The position numbers and the translations under genes are program-made. Under the pieces are notes generated by a model. That model was not told the origin of the DNA. It saw only the letters and a list, made by a program, of their open reading frames with translations, and searched no databases. 64,000 bases of DNA from Enterobacter cloacae (GTDB lineage Bacteria > Pseudomonadota > Gammaproteobacteria > Enterobacterales > Enterobacteriaceae): positions 4,774,001 through 4,838,000 of the forward strand of contig NZ_CP056117.1 in assembly GCF_013375935.1 (NCBI RefSeq), in the 5' to 3' direction. This document shows positions 32,443 to 43,018 of the stretch, in pieces; within the stretch, counting starts at the first letter, position 1; every line of letters begins with the position of its first letter.

Positions 32443-35217
32443 TTACCAGGTATATTTCACACCCAGGTTTGCTCCCCAGTTCTGGTCAACGTCGCCGCCG
32501 CCCAGATAAGTCGCGTCAGTGTAAGCACTGAAGTTTTTCGTGAAGCTGAACTGGGTGCCCAGCCCCACGCGAACTGCCGAGCCTTCAACGCCGTTATCAA
32601 TACTGTCAGTGTTGATATCCGCATTGTTGTCAGCATCGTCATACACGTAAGCCAGTTTGAAGTAAGGCGTCAGCGCCTGTTCACCGCCGTAGTTGAAGGT
32701 ATAACCTGCATCCACGCCGAGTTCATAGCGCATGCTGTCGTAAGACTGACCATCAATACGCATGTCGTTGCTTAACTGGTAGTCATCACCAGACTGGAAC
32801 AGGCCGGAGATCGCCGCATAAGGGGTGATGTAGCCGGACAGGTTTGGTTTCCAGTCATAGCCCAGCTTCATCCCAAAGCCAACGGCGTCAGTGGTGGTAT
32901 CACCATCAACGTACTGGCCGTTGCTCATTGTGGCAGAGAGCTCGTTGTTGAAGCGGGTGTAGCTCAGGGAACTGTCGAGGAAGATGTCGTTCATGAACTT
33001 CGCCGACGCGTAGATCATCGCCGTCTGGCTGTCCTGGTCGACCTGACCCGTACGATCGCTGATATCGCCCTTCGCAAAGCCTGCCGCACCGCCGACAATC
33101 CACTTCGCATTGTTACCGTCGATCTGGGTATCCAGGCCAACCATAATGCCGCTTACGTCCTGATCGTAGCTGACGGTGCCATTATCCGCGTCAAAATTGC
33201 CGCCGAAGTAGCTCACCCATGCTCCGCCGCTGTCGGCCAGGCCATGACGGCTGTTGGTCAGACGCGTGCCTACGGTATCCTGCTGCAGATTCCAGATGTT
33301 GGTATTGGCTGAAGGAATGCTCAGCGCCATGTTGGCGTAGTCGGTCAGCGCTTTCTGCTCCAGAACAACCGTGTCGCCCTTCTGCTGCGCCTGATAAGTG
33401 TATGCACCTAAATCGGCTTTGTTTGCGGCAGTAAAGCTGGCTGCGGTATCCGCGTTATTGTCGTAGACGCGAACGATCTCTTTGTTTTTGTAGTCGGCAA
33501 CGGAACCTGCGCCGGTTGCATCGTCGATGCGCACCTTATAGTTACCCGCAACATCACCGTTCACCGCCAGATGGCCGTCAGAGTTCAGCGCGACAACACC
33601 ATAGTCGTAATCCGCTTTGTACCGATCGTTGGTGATATAGCGTGCGTTGTTCAGGTCGCTGTTCAGCACATAATCGCGGCTGGCAACGTTGAGCACACCG
33701 CCGTCGGTCAGCACCATATTGTGCGTATCGGCCTGGCCCAGTCCAAGCGCCAGCTCTGCACCGTTATCCACGGTAATGGTGTTGGCATACAGACCGGCGG
33801 TCTCTTCAGTCAGTGCCGCGCGGCTGCCGCTGTCCAGATACAGGCTATCGGTTGCCACGGCTCCGCTGTCGCCGATATTCAGGGTAGACGCATTGGTCAG
33901 GGTGATGGAATCCGCCAGCAGGCCAGAGTTTTCGACGTTGACCTGAGAGCGGTTGTTCACCGTCAGCGCGTCAATGTTAGAGACCTTACGGGTATCCCAC
34001 TCGGAACCATTATCCAGCGCCACGTTGAACAGACCGCTCTGATAAACCTCTTCACCGGCAACGTGGCCGTTGCTGTCGAAGGTAGAGTCAGGCCAGATGC
34101 TGTTCGGAGACAGCGCGTGCCAGTCAACGTTGCTGTAGCCCTGGCCATACATCTGCGACGTGCCGATAGCTTCCACGCTGGACTGCGCTGCACCGACCCA
34201 CTTACTGCCGTTTGTCAGCGTAACATCCAGCTTATCGGTGCCATCCCAGCCGTTGGTGGTTGGGTTGTAGACGCCATCGTCTGTGGTGTCCGTTGCCGCA
34301 TCGCCATTCTCGTAGAAGTTGTTATCGAAGGTGCTGGAGAAAAGAATGTCACCCGTCACGGTGGAGCGATCGAAGGTGGCCGTGGTTTGCATGGCGTTAT
34401 CCGACGCGCCGGCGGCGACGATCAGTGCCGCGTCATCCGCACCGGTGGCGTTGGTTTCACCGTAGTCGCTCGGCTTCGCCGTTTGACCATAGAACCCGCT
34501 GGTGCCCAGATCGCTGTACGCGCCGGAGGTCAGCACAGAATCTTTCACCACCAGCGTGTCGGTAAAGACGTTGCTGCTGTTAGCCACGCCTTCTACGCCG
34601 TCGTAGGGGGTGTTATCCAGTTCCTGATAACCCTGGGTCAGGGTGATACCCGCGACGTGGGAATTGTTCTGAATGACGATATCAGACTCAACGTCCAGGG
34701 TAATGGCGTTACCCAGACCATAGGTGTCCTGATAATGCGTTTCAGTGGTATCACCGTTGACGACATCATACGCGTAATGCTCGTACGTATCGTTGATGGT
34801 GGAGTGATCCACCGTCAGGCTGAAACGATCGTACTGGGTATGATGGGTACCGTCGGTATCCAGGCCATCAGCACACGTCGTGGTCATGCATTTTGACGTG
34901 ATCATGCCGTTAACGGTACTGTTAGAAATGCTCAGCGCATGCGCGCGGCCATTGGCACCATCATCCAGATAGTACGCCGAAATAACCCCGTTCACGGTTG
35001 ATTTATTCACGACCGGATAAATATCACCGTCATGGGTGGCGTCTGAATAATTCCAGTCAGCGTAACCATAAAACCACGGTGCGGACGCCGTATTGTCATA
35101 TCCAAAAGTATTATATGTCGTTCCTGATATATCTTTCGCATTGGCCTGAGAAGCGATAGCCAGGGTGCAGGCTAATGCAAGTTGAGATACAACCAGTTTC
35201 TTTTTCCATGTTTGCAT
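32443..35217 (-). CDS. type V autotransporter (passenger plus outer-membrane barrel)
   Basis: 924 aa when started at the Met with GAGGAGG upstream (35217). It has an extended signal peptide (about 1-28, ASQANA-KD), then a passenger of about 600 residues rich in Asp, Thr, Ser and Asn with repeated short strands (such as STVNGVIS, STVNGMIT and STVTGDILF), consistent with a beta-helix. The C-terminal 270 residues form the barrel, ending in the outer-membrane signature GVKYTW. No protease triad was seen. Its position between yaiV and hemB equals that of yaiT, a pseudogene in E. coli K-12; here the frame is intact. An adhesin or biofilm role is inferred only. Confidence 0.88.
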   Translation of the reverse strand: MQTWKKKLVVSQLALACTLAIASQANAKDISGTTYNTFGYDNTASAPWFYGYADWNYSDATHDGDIYPVVNKSTVNGVISAYYLDDGANGRAHALSISNSTVNGMITSKCMTTTCADGLDTDGTHHTQYDRFSLTVDHSTINDTYEHYAYDVVNGDTTETHYQDTYGLGNAITLDVESDIVIQNNSHVAGITLTQGYQELDNTPYDGVEGVANSSNVFTDTLVVKDSVLTSGAYSDLGTSGFYGQTAKPSDYGETNATGADDAALIVAAGASDNAMQTTATFDRSTVTGDILFSSTFDNNFYENGDAATDTTDDGVYNPTTNGWDGTDKLDVTLTNGSKWVGAAQSSVEAIGTSQMYGQGYSNVDWHALSPNSIWPDSTFDSNGHVAGEEVYQSGLFNVALDNGSEWDTRKVSNIDALTVNNRSQVNVENSGLLADSITLTNASTLNIGDSGAVATDSLYLDSGSRAALTEETAGLYANTITVDNGAELALGLGQADTHNMVLTDGGVLNVASRDYVLNSDLNNARYITNDRYKADYDYGVVALNSDGHLAVNGDVAGNYKVRIDDATGAGSVADYKNKEIVRVYDNNADTAASFTAANKADLGAYTYQAQQKGDTVVLEQKALTDYANMALSIPSANTNIWNLQQDTVGTRLTNSRHGLADSGGAWVSYFGGNFDADNGTVSYDQDVSGIMVGLDTQIDGNNAKWIVGGAAGFAKGDISDRTGQVDQDSQTAMIYASAKFMNDIFLDSSLSYTRFNNELSATMSNGQYVDGDTTTDAVGFGMKLGYDWKPNLSGYITPYAAISGLFQSGDDYQLSNDMRIDGQSYDSMRYELGVDAGYTFNYGGEQALTPYFKLAYVYDDADNNADINTDSIDNGVEGSAVRVGLGTQFSFTKNFSAYTDATYLGGGDVDQNWGANLGVKYTW

Positions 35218-35668
35218 TGGGTCATCCCTCCTCAGGGACGTAAGCAAGTTTGTCCATCAAATCATTTAGCAATTTTTAATTGCGGAAGGAATTATGCAGT
35301 TTCATTTCGAAAAGGTTCAATGAATGATTCCATTAAGTCCGTATCCAGACAAATAAGATTTACCACCAGGATTTATATCAGCCATTATAAATAAAAATCA
35401 TAAAATCAGCACATTGCACGATTATTGTATTGGCTAAGAAAATATAATAAAAAATAATAGATCATTTATAATGATACTTTCCCTGCGATACAGAAATAAC
35501 GCCAATATTTCAAAACGAGTAAAAAAACCTGATTACGTATGGAATAAATAAATGCATTGCCGCGCGTTTCGGCGCATTTTGCAAAATCAAAAAGCCCACT
35601 TTAGTAAAACACCGCCTCCGGCTTTCAGGTACACTATCCCTCTTTGTTCCACAAACATCAGGCATACC
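35218..35668. other. AT-rich autotransporter-hemB intergenic region
   Basis: 451 bp between divergent genes, markedly AT-rich compared with the flanks. It should contain the promoters of both genes. No gene is supported: the open frame leading into hemB from 35552 is upstream of the conserved hemB start. The base composition would suit H-NS silencing of the autotransporter (inference). Confidence 0.55.
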
Positions 35669-36643
35669 ATGACCGATTTAATTGCACGTCCCCGTCGCCT
35701 GCGCAAGTCACCCGCACTGCGCGCCATGTTTGAAGAGACAACACTGACCCTAAACGATCTGGTGTTGCCGATTTTTGTTGAAGAAGAGATCGATGACTAC
35801 AAAGCCATCGACGCGATGCCAGGCGTGATGCGCATTCCAGAAAAGCATCTGGCCCGCGAGATCGAACGCATTGCGAATGCGGGGATCCGCTCGGTGATGA
35901 CGTTCGGGATCTCCCACCACACCGACGCTACCGGCAGCGATGCCTGGAAAGAGGACGGCCTCGTCGCCCGTATGTCTCGCATCTGTAAAGAGACCGTACC
36001 GGAGATGATCGTCATGTCCGATACCTGCTTCTGCGAATACACCTCACACGGCCACTGCGGTGTGCTGTGCGATCACGGCGTGGACAATGACGCAACCCTG
36101 CTGAATCTTGGCAAGCAGGCGGTTGTCGCCGCCGCTGCGGGTGCAGATTTCATTGCGCCTTCCGCGGCGATGGACGGCCAGGTGCAGGCGATCCGCCATG
36201 CGCTGGATGCCGCTGGCTTCACCGACACCGCCATCATGTCCTACTCCACCAAATTCGCCTCCTCCTTCTACGGCCCGTTCCGCGAAGCAGCGGGCACGGC
36301 GCTGAAAGGCGATCGTAAAACCTACCAGATGAACCCGCTGAACCGCCGCGAAGCCATTCGTGAATCGCTGCTGGATGAAGCTCAGGGCGCAGACTGCCTG
36401 ATGGTGAAACCGGCAGGTGCGTATCTGGATATCCTGCGCGACATCCGCGAACGCACCGAGCTGCCGCTGGGCGCATACCAGGTGAGCGGCGAGTACGCGA
36501 TGATCAAATTCGCCGCGCAGGCCGGCGCCATCGACGAAGAGAAAGTGATCCTCGAAAGCCTCGGGGCGATCAAACGCGCGGGCGCGGATCTGATCTTCAG
36601 CTACTTCGCGCTGGATCTGGCCGAGAAAAAAATCCTCCGCTAA
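35669..36643 (+). CDS. hemB: porphobilinogen synthase HemB
   Basis: 324 aa, the same length as E. coli HemB. It condenses two 5-aminolevulinates to porphobilinogen in haem synthesis. Zinc-ligand cysteines are seen in [18 protein letters not shown], and the two active-site lysines in [14 protein letters not shown] and [10 protein letters not shown]. The start at 35669 ([14 protein letters not shown]) is conserved; the 39 codons upstream are not. It is followed 72 nt later by the olsF-like gene on the same strand. Confidence 0.98.
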   Translation: MTDLIARPRRLRKSPALRAMFEETTLTLNDLVLPIFVEEEIDDYKAIDAMPGVMRIPEKHLAREIERIANAGIRSVMTFGISHHTDATGSDAWKEDGLVARMSRICKETVPEMIVMSDTCFCEYTSHGHCGVLCDHGVDNDATLLNLGKQAVVAAAAGADFIAPSAAMDGQVQAIRHALDAAGFTDTAIMSYSTKFASSFYGPFREAAGTALKGDRKTYQMNPLNRREAIRESLLDEAQGADCLMVKPAGAYLDILRDIRERTELPLGAYQVSGEYAMIKFAAQAGAIDEEKVILESLGAIKRAGADLIFSYFALDLAEKKILR

Positions 36644-36672
36644 TCTTCACCAAACTGCAATACAACCGACAT

Positions 36673-36710
36673 CTCCTCCTTCTACTGTCTGGGCAAGACG
36701 GCAGGAGGAG
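36673..36710 (+). promoter_or_regulatory. hairpin burying the olsF ribosome-binding site
   Basis: CTCCTCCT (36673-36680) is the exact complement of AGGAGGAG (36703-36710), the Shine-Dalgarno sequence 5 nt before the olsF ATG. An inner stem CTGTCT / AGACGG with loop GGGCA extends the structure. In RNA this would hide the ribosome-binding site. Biological use is inferred. Confidence 0.6.
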
Positions 36711-36715
36711 TGATC

Positions 36716-38428
36716 ATGTTTAGTCTCGACAGCGTTCTCGATGACCTTTGGCCTCAGGTGAGGCCCGCACCCTGGCAAAAAAGTCTGTTAAAAAGACTGT
36801 TCCACGAAGACGAATTCCAGCAGTTTGCCGCGAGCCACCGTCACCTGAAAGGGCTGGACATGGTGGAGCAGGTTCTGGAACACCTTGATATTCTCTGCAC
36901 CGTATCCGCACGCGATCTCGAACAAATCCCCGAACACGGCCCGCTAATTGTGATGGCTAACCACCCGACGGGCACCCTCGACGGGCTCGCGCTGCTGTAT
37001 GCCGTCTCCCGCGTGCGCCGCGACGTCAAGGTGGTCACCAACCGGATGCTGTCCCATCTGGAACCGCTCAGTTCGCTGTTTATTCCCGTGGACAATATGG
37101 GTGGCAGGACCGCAAAAGCGTCGCTGGTGCAGATGGAGCAACATCTGCAAAACGCCGGCGTGCTGATCTTCTTCCCGGCGGGAGAAGTTTCCCGTCCCAC
37201 GCGCAAAGGCATCCGCGATAAAAAATGGCATCCGGGCTTTATCAAGCTGGCCGGCAAGCTGCGGGTGCCGCTGCTGCCGGTGCATATTCAGGCGCACAAC
37301 AGCCTGCTTTTTTATGCCAGCACGCTGGTCTCGCCGACGCTGTCCATGCTGCTGCTGATGCAACAGATGTTTCGCCGCCGTCACAGCCAGCTGCCGATTA
37401 AAATCGGCCAGCAGATTGCCTGGAATGCCGGCTTTAGCGCCACCCTTTCATCGCGTGAAATGGCCGAGCAGTGCCGTCAGCACGTGATACGTCTTGGCAA
37501 GGGACTGCCTGGCGTCTTTAAAACCCGGTGCGCCATTGCCCGTCCTGAAGACAGGGCCACGCTGAAGCGCGAGCTGGCACAGGCCGAGTGTCTGGGCAAA
37601 ACCAGCGACGGTAAAACCATCTATCTCTGGCAGCGCAACGGCCAGGAAGACGCGCCGCTGCTGCGCGAGCTGGGACGCCTGCGCGAGATTGCCTTTCGCG
37701 CCGTGGAGGAAGGCAGCGGGAAGCGTCGGGATACCGACAGCTACGATGATGATTATCTGCACCTCATTCTTTGGGATGACGACGATCTGGAGATTGTCGG
37801 CGCGTACCGCTTTATGCCAACGGCCATGCAGGTGGAAAAACGCGGCGTCGAGGGGTTGTACAGCTACAGCCTGTTCCACTACGACGAAAAAATGCAGGAC
37901 ATTCTGGAGCACGGTATTGAGCTGGGGCGAAGCTTTATACAGCCGCGCTACTGGGGGCGTCGCGGCCTGGACTATCTGTGGTCGGGCATTGGTGCCTATC
38001 TGGCGCGCTATCCGCACTACCGCTACCTGTTTGGTCCGGTCTCGATCTCCGGCGGTTTACCGCCAGCCGCGCGGGATCTGCTGGTGGCGTTTTATCGCCT
38101 CTGGTTTCCGGCCAGCCATCCGTTAGCCGCCTCGCGTCAGCCCTACCCGGCCTCACTTCCGGACGTGCTGGCCCAGTTTGGCGGCGTGGATTACGTGGAC
38201 GATCTGACGAAGCTGAAATCCCTGCTCGGCAATCTGGGCTGCGGCATCCCCCCGCTCTATAAACAGTATTCCGAGCTATGCGAGCCGGGCGGCGTGCAGT
38301 TTATTGATTTTGGCAGCGACCCGGCGTTTAACAACTGCGTCGACGGGCTGGTGCTGGTAGACCTGTGTTACCTTAAGGCGAACCGCTATCAGCGGTATAT
38401 TGAGGCGCATTTAATACCCTCACCCTAA
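36716..38428 (+). CDS. bifunctional acyltransferase, probable ornithine lipid synthase OlsF
   Basis: 570 aa with two acyltransferase domains. The N-terminal PlsC-like domain (about 60-260) has NHPTGTLDG (His83) and FFPAGEVSR (153-160). The C-terminal GNAT/OlsB-like domain (about 290-570) has RLREIAFRAVEEGSG, DSYDDDYLHLILWDDDD and YFxPxYWGRRGLDYLW-type segments. This order matches OlsF, described in Serratia, which N-acylates ornithine and then O-acylates the product to ornithine lipid. The start is the ATG at 36716; the GTG at 36710 lies within the Shine-Dalgarno. It follows hemB and has no E. coli K-12 counterpart. Annotation pipelines may call it a hemolysin-like GNAT protein. Confidence 0.75.
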   Translation: MFSLDSVLDDLWPQVRPAPWQKSLLKRLFHEDEFQQFAASHRHLKGLDMVEQVLEHLDILCTVSARDLEQIPEHGPLIVMANHPTGTLDGLALLYAVSRVRRDVKVVTNRMLSHLEPLSSLFIPVDNMGGRTAKASLVQMEQHLQNAGVLIFFPAGEVSRPTRKGIRDKKWHPGFIKLAGKLRVPLLPVHIQAHNSLLFYASTLVSPTLSMLLLMQQMFRRRHSQLPIKIGQQIAWNAGFSATLSSREMAEQCRQHVIRLGKGLPGVFKTRCAIARPEDRATLKRELAQAECLGKTSDGKTIYLWQRNGQEDAPLLRELGRLREIAFRAVEEGSGKRRDTDSYDDDYLHLILWDDDDLEIVGAYRFMPTAMQVEKRGVEGLYSYSLFHYDEKMQDILEHGIELGRSFIQPRYWGRRGLDYLWSGIGAYLARYPHYRYLFGPVSISGGLPPAARDLLVAFYRLWFPASHPLAASRQPYPASLPDVLAQFGGVDYVDDLTKLKSLLGNLGCGIPPLYKQYSELCEPGGVQFIDFGSDPAFNNCVDGLVLVDLCYLKANRYQRYIEAHLIPSP

Positions 38429-38496
38429 AAGGGAGAGGGTGAAAACCGCACCGGTCAGTCCCCTCGCCCCTTTGGGGAGAGGGTTAGGGTGAGGAG
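38415..38496. repeat. paired REP-like palindromes (BIME-like)
   Basis: Two palindromic units face each other: ACCCTCACCCTAAAAGGG at the left and TTAGGGTGAGG at the right, each with an inner CTC/GAG hairpin. They fill the 69-nt gap between the convergent olsF and tauD genes and probably act as terminator-like structures. The family is the same as at 15.9 kb. Confidence 0.8.
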
Positions 38497-38497
38497 C

Positions 38498-39349
38498 TCA
38501 AACCGCACGGTAGAACGGCTTATCCCCCAGAATGGTTGCCCGCTGCATAATCCTTCGCTGCGGCAGATAATCCGCATTGGCATAATGCTGCGTCACGCGG
38601 TTATCCCAGATCGCCAGATCGTTCTCCTGCCAGCGCCAGCGCACCTGAAACTCCGGTTTGGTGATATGGGCAAACAGGAAGCCGAGCAGCGCCTCGCTCT
38701 CTTTTTCCGTCAGATCCACAATGCGTGTGGTAAACCCTTCGTTCACAAACAGCGCCTGCCTGCCCGTCACCGGATGGGTACGCACCACCGGGTGCAGCAG
38801 CGGCGGATGCTTCGCGACCGCCTCCAGCCAGCGCTGGTGCTCCTCTTGCGTTTTACGGTACTTATATTCCTGGAACGATTTTTTAAAATCATGCTCCGCC
38901 CGCAAACCACTCAGCAGGGTCTGAAACGGCGCGGAGAGTGCCTCAAAGGCCGCAATACCGCTGGCCCACAGCGTATCTCCCCCGGTCTCCGGCAGCCGTT
39001 TTGCCGCCAGAATCGCTCCGGCCGGGGGCGTCTCGATAAAGGTCACATCCGTATGCCAGTTGTCGTTATCCGGCGGATTATCGTTGTGGGTATCCAGCAC
39101 GATAATTTCCTCCACGCCCTCCGCATGCGGATAAACCGGGTGGATATGCAGGTCGCCAAAGCGCAGCGCCAGCGCGCGCTGCTGCTGCGGGGTGATGGCC
39201 TGCTCGCGCAGGAACACCACCTGATGGCGCAGCACCGCGTGGTACAGCTGCTCAAACTGGTTATCGCTCAGCGGACGGGTCACGTCCAGGCCCGACACCT
39301 GCGCGCCAATGTACGGCCCCAGCGGGGTAATGGTCAGACGTTCACTCAT
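38498..39349 (-). CDS. tauD: taurine dioxygenase TauD
   Basis: 283 aa, as in E. coli. It is an Fe(II)/2-oxoglutarate-dependent dioxygenase that oxidises taurine to sulfite and aminoacetaldehyde during sulfur starvation. The iron ligands are seen as HTD in NWHTDVTF and the distal His in [15 protein letters not shown] follows near the C-terminus. It is last in tauABCD, overlapping tauC by 4 nt. Confidence 0.97.
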   Translation of the reverse strand: MSERLTITPLGPYIGAQVSGLDVTRPLSDNQFEQLYHAVLRHQVVFLREQAITPQQQRALALRFGDLHIHPVYPHAEGVEEIIVLDTHNDNPPDNDNWHTDVTFIETPPAGAILAAKRLPETGGDTLWASGIAAFEALSAPFQTLLSGLRAEHDFKKSFQEYKYRKTQEEHQRWLEAVAKHPPLLHPVVRTHPVTGRQALFVNEGFTTRIVDLTEKESEALLGFLFAHITKPEFQVRWRWQENDLAIWDNRVTQHYANADYLPQRRIMQRATILGDKPFYRAV

Positions 39350-40173
39350 TGTATTTCTCCATGCCAGGGCGTCAGGCGACGCTGTAGCGCGCGCAGTCCC
39401 AGTTCTAAACCAAAGGCGATTGCGGCGATTACCGCGATCCCTGCCAGCACCACGTCAGTCGCCAGGAACTCCCCCGCCGACTGCACCATAAATCCCAGGC
39501 CGCGCGTGGCGGCAATCAGCTCTGCGGCGACCAGCGTTGACCAGCCCACGCCAAGGCCGATGCGCAGCCCGGTTAAAATCTCCGGCAGCGCGCCCGGTAA
39601 AATAACGAACAGCAGCACCTGAGCGCGGCTGGCGCCGAGCGACTGCGCCGCACGAATGCGCACCTGCTGAGCGCTTTTCACGCCGGCCAGAGCCGACATG
39701 GCTACCGGCGCGAAAATCGCCAGATATATCAGCAGGATTTTTGAGGTCTCGCCGATGCCAAACCAGATCACCATCAGAGGCAGATAAGCCAGCGGCGGCA
39801 CGGGACGGTAAAGCTCAATCAGCGGGTCGAGAATGCCGCGCAGCGTCGAACTCAGCCCCATCGCGATCCCCACCGGAACGCCAATAAAGACCGCCGCGAG
39901 CAGCGCCACCAGAATACGCGACAGGCTGGCGCCCGCGTGCTGCCAGAGCGTGGCATCCATGAAGCCCTGCGGCCCGGCGATGGCGATCAGCTTTTCCAGA
40001 ACCTGACCCGGCGGTGGTAGAAACAGCGGGCTGATCCACTGCTGCGCGGCCACCGCCCACCACAACGCCAGCAATACCACCACCGTGCCAACGCTCAGCG
40101 TGAGTTGACGCGGCACAGGCCAGCGCCAGCGCAACCCGGTACGGCGGGATTTTTCACTGAAGATAATGCTCAT
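39346..40173 (-). CDS. tauC: taurine ABC transporter permease TauC
   Basis: 275-aa inner-membrane permease with six helices and the EAA loop ([33 protein letters not shown] split across about 170-205) that contacts TauB. It overlaps tauB and tauD by 4 nt each, so the operon is tightly coupled. Confidence 0.96.
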   Translation of the reverse strand: MSIIFSEKSRRTGLRWRWPVPRQLTLSVGTVVVLLALWWAVAAQQWISPLFLPPPGQVLEKLIAIAGPQGFMDATLWQHAGASLSRILVALLAAVFIGVPVGIAMGLSSTLRGILDPLIELYRPVPPLAYLPLMVIWFGIGETSKILLIYLAIFAPVAMSALAGVKSAQQVRIRAAQSLGASRAQVLLFVILPGALPEILTGLRIGLGVGWSTLVAAELIAATRGLGFMVQSAGEFLATDVVLAGIAVIAAIAFGLELGLRALQRRLTPWHGEIQ

Positions 40174-40937
40174 GAGAACGCCTCCCGCTGCTCGAACACG
40201 CGGCTTAAGATGTACTCCCGCTTCTCGATAAACAGCGGATCGGATTTGATGCTGCGCACCGGCTCTCCCGCCACATAGCGCCGGGCAAACGCTAGCGGCA
40301 GGCGCTCCAGCACCCGCCCTGGCCCCGGCGAGAGCAGCACCAGTTCCGTCGCCATAAATACCGCTTCTTCGATATCGTGGGTAATCAACAGCACCTGCTT
40401 ACCGGTCTCGTGCCACAGGCGCAGCAGCAGAGTTTGCATCTGCTCGCGGGTGAAGGCGTCCAGCGCGCCGAAAGGTTCGTCCAGCAGCAGAAGCTGCGGG
40501 TTGGCCGCCAGCGCGCGGGCGATGCCGACGCGCTGGCGCTGCCCGCCCGAAAGCTGCCAGATAAAGCGTTTTTCGGCACCTTCCAGCCCAACCTTTTTCA
40601 GCATGTCGCGCGCGGTATTCAGGCGCCGCTCACGCTCGACTCCGGCCAGCTGCAGACCAAACGCGACGTTCTCCTGCACGTTACGCCACGGGAGCAGCCC
40701 TTCATTTTGAAAGACCACGCCGCGCTCCGCGCCCGGGCCTTCCACCTTTTTTCCTTCCAGCTGAATTGTGCCGTGCTGATACGGTATAAACCCGGCGATC
40801 AGGTTCAGCAGCGTCGTTTTCCCGCAGCCGGACGGCCCCAGCACGACCAGCAGTTCGCCGCTGTCCAGCGTCAGGTTGATCTCCTTCAGGGCCGGCTTGC
40901 CGTCGTAATCGGCGGACAGGTTGGTAATATTCAGCAT
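40170..40937 (-). CDS. tauB: taurine ABC transporter ATPase TauB
   Basis: 255-aa ATPase with Walker [10 protein letters not shown] (about 34-42), signature [14 protein letters not shown], Walker [13 protein letters not shown] and switch His in [10 protein letters not shown]. It energises taurine import through TauC. The gene lies 10 nt after tauA. Confidence 0.96.
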   Translation of the reverse strand: MLNITNLSADYDGKPALKEINLTLDSGELLVVLGPSGCGKTTLLNLIAGFIPYQHGTIQLEGKKVEGPGAERGVVFQNEGLLPWRNVQENVAFGLQLAGVERERRLNTARDMLKKVGLEGAEKRFIWQLSGGQRQRVGIARALAANPQLLLLDEPFGALDAFTREQMQTLLLRLWHETGKQVLLITHDIEEAVFMATELVLLSPGPGRVLERLPLAFARRYVAGEPVRSIKSDPLFIEKREYILSRVFEQREAFS

Positions 40938-40947
40938 TGCAGCCCCC

Positions 40948-41910
40948 TTATTTCACGAAGCGATCGGTCACGTAGGCGCTATAGTCTGCCGCCACCGCAG
41001 GCACTTTGCCCTGCTCTTTCAGGAAAGCCGCGGTATCTGCAATCGCTTTGCTCACCGGCCCGTTCAGCTGCTGGACCTGCTGCGCAGGCGTCAGATAGGT
41101 ATTGCCTTTCACCAGCCCCGGCACGTCCGCTTCCGGTACGCCGCTCAGACGTGAGAGCTTTTCCAGGTTCGCAGGCTGCTTAAGCCACTCATCCGGGTTG
41201 CGGATGTAGGGCTGCTGGGCGTCAATGGCGCTTCTGGCAAAGGCTTTCACCACCTCAGGGTGTTTTTCGGCAAAGTCCTTACGAACCACCCAGACGTCGA
41301 GGGTTGGCGCGCCCCACTGCCCCACTTTTTCGGAGTCGGTCAGCACGGTGCCGTCTTTTTCCAGCGCGTTGACGGCGGGGGCCCAGACGTAGGCACCATC
41401 AATGTCGCCACGCTGCCAGGCCGCGATTATCGCCGGAGGCTGAAGATTCAGAATTTGCACCTGGCCCGGCTTAATGCCCCAGTGTCTGAGGGCTGCCAGC
41501 AGGCTGTAATGGGTGGTGGAGATAAACGGCACCGCGATGCGTTTGCCGATCAGATCCTCAGGTTTAGCGATGGTTTTCTTCACCACCAGCGCTTCGGAAT
41601 TCCCGAGCTGCGACGCCAGCAGGAAAACCTCAATCGGCACCTGCTGGCTGGCGGCCACCGCCAGCGGGCTGGAGCCGAGATTGCCAATCTGCACGTCGCC
41701 GGAGGCTAACGCCCGCACAATCGCCGCGCCGCTGTCGAACTTGCGCCAGTCGACTTTCGCACCGCTCTCTTTGGCGAAGGTATTATCCGCCTGCGCGACT
41801 TTCGCCGGTTCCGCAGAGGTTTGATACGCGACGGTCACGTCCACCGCCTGCGCCTGAAAAGCCCACAGCGCCAGTGCGCCGAGTAATGTGATTCGCGATG
41901 AAATTGCCAT
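40948..41910 (-). CDS. tauA: taurine-binding periplasmic protein TauA
   Basis: 320-aa substrate-binding protein with a signal peptide (about 1-22, AQA-VDV) and the SsuA/TauA-type fold. It captures taurine in the periplasm for TauBC and is first in the tauABCD operon. In E. coli the operon is activated by Cbl in sulfate starvation. The AT-rich stretch 41950-42040 is the likely promoter region, though no exact Cbl site was fixed. Confidence 0.95.
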   Translation of the reverse strand: MAISSRITLLGALALWAFQAQAVDVTVAYQTSAEPAKVAQADNTFAKESGAKVDWRKFDSGAAIVRALASGDVQIGNLGSSPLAVAASQQVPIEVFLLASQLGNSEALVVKKTIAKPEDLIGKRIAVPFISTTHYSLLAALRHWGIKPGQVQILNLQPPAIIAAWQRGDIDGAYVWAPAVNALEKDGTVLTDSEKVGQWGAPTLDVWVVRKDFAEKHPEVVKAFARSAIDAQQPYIRNPDEWLKQPANLEKLSRLSGVPEADVPGLVKGNTYLTPAQQVQQLNGPVSKAIADTAAFLKEQGKVPAVAADYSAYVTDRFVK

Positions 41911-42050
41911 AGTGTCTGCTCCCCTGTTGTTATGAGGGCAGTATTTCCGGCGCGGGAATTTTGATAAAGGAATTAAAAAGCATCGCTAATGACGATTCGT
42001 TTTTAGAAAAAAAACGGGAAAGGATAGTGAATTTTGTGCGGTTGGTTTTT

Positions 42051-42084
42051 TCCCTCTCCCGATGGGAGAGGGTCTGGGTGAGGT
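42051..42084. repeat. REP-like palindrome between mmuM and tauA
   Basis: CCCTCTCCCGATGGGAGAGGG followed by TCTGGGTGAGG is the same repeat family as at 15.9 and 38.4 kb, in the opposite orientation. It ends 2 nt before the mmuM stop codon. Confidence 0.8.
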
Positions 42085-42085
42085 A

Positions 42086-43018
42086 TCAGCGCTGCGCGTT
42101 CAGCTCAGCGATATCTTTCGGCGTGGTCCGACAGCAGCCGCCAATCAGCCTCGCGCCCGCCTCCAGCCACTGCGGTAAATACCCCGCCAGCGTTTCGCAG
42201 GCTTCGCCGTGATGATGCCAGGTTTTGCTCACCGCATCATAATGCTCACCCGAGTTCGGGTAGACCACCAGCGGCAGCGATGTCAGGCCGTGCAGATGCG
42301 TCAGCGCCGCCGTAGTGTGCTCCAGCGCGATACAGTTAATGCCCAGCGCGACAACCTGCGGGTGGCCTTCCAGTGCAGAAACCACGTCACGCAGCGGCGT
42401 ACCGTCGCTCAGATGCTCGCTATCGCGCAGGGTAAACGAGAACCATGCCCGGGCGCGGGGATAGGCGGTCAGCAACGCGGCCAGCGCGTTGATTTCGACG
42501 AAAGAGGGCAGCGTTTCACAGGCCAGCAGGTCCGCCCCCGCATCCAGCAGCGCCTCCACGCGGGGGCGGTGGAAGGCGGTAAATTCTTCAGCGCTACGCA
42601 CGTAGTCGCCACGATATTCAGAGCCATCGGCCAAGTACGCGCCGTAAGGGCCGACGGATCCCGCAACCAGCAGCGTGCCCGCCTGCGCGTTCTCGGCCAG
42701 ATACGCTTCGCGCGCCTTACGCGCCAGCTCCACGCTTTTGCCAATCAGCGCCCGGGATTGCGCCTCATCCAGCCCGCGAGCGGCAAAGCCTGCGGGCGTG
42801 GCCTGATAGCTGGCGGTGATGGCCACCTGTGCACCCGCGCGGTAGTAATCGAGGTGCACGTCGCGGATCGGCTCAGGGTTTTCCATCAGCACTTTGGCCG
42901 ACCAGAGGCTGTCGGCAAGGTTACAACCGCGCGCTTCCAGCTCCGTTGCCATTGCCCCATCCAGCACCACAAACGGCTGCTTTTCAAGGAGGGCGGTAAG
43001 CGGATTATTCTGCGACAT
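42086..43018 (-). CDS. mmuM: homocysteine S-methyltransferase MmuM
   Basis: 310 aa, as in E. coli. It transfers a methyl group from S-methylmethionine to homocysteine, giving two methionines. Zinc-ligand cysteines are seen in GINCIALEH and the C-terminal GGCCRTTP. The start overlaps the end of mmuP by 14 nt, so the permease and enzyme are co-translated. Confidence 0.97.
   Translation of the reverse strand: MSQNNPLTALLEKQPFVVLDGAMATELEARGCNLADSLWSAKVLMENPEPIRDVHLDYYRAGAQVAITASYQATPAGFAARGLDEAQSRALIGKSVELARKAREAYLAENAQAGTLLVAGSVGPYGAYLADGSEYRGDYVRSAEEFTAFHRPRVEALLDAGADLLACETLPSFVEINALAALLTAYPRARAWFSFTLRDSEHLSDGTPLRDVVSALEGHPQVVALGINCIALEHTTAALTHLHGLTSLPLVVYPNSGEHYDAVSKTWHHHGEACETLAGYLPQWLEAGARLIGGCCRTTPKDIAELNAQR

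Noticed and set aside
33571..34896. 441-codon plus-strand open frame opposite the autotransporter
   Set aside because: It is antisense to a well-supported autotransporter with signal peptide and barrel, and its sequence has no domain or start signal. Long antisense frames are expected in GC-rich genes.
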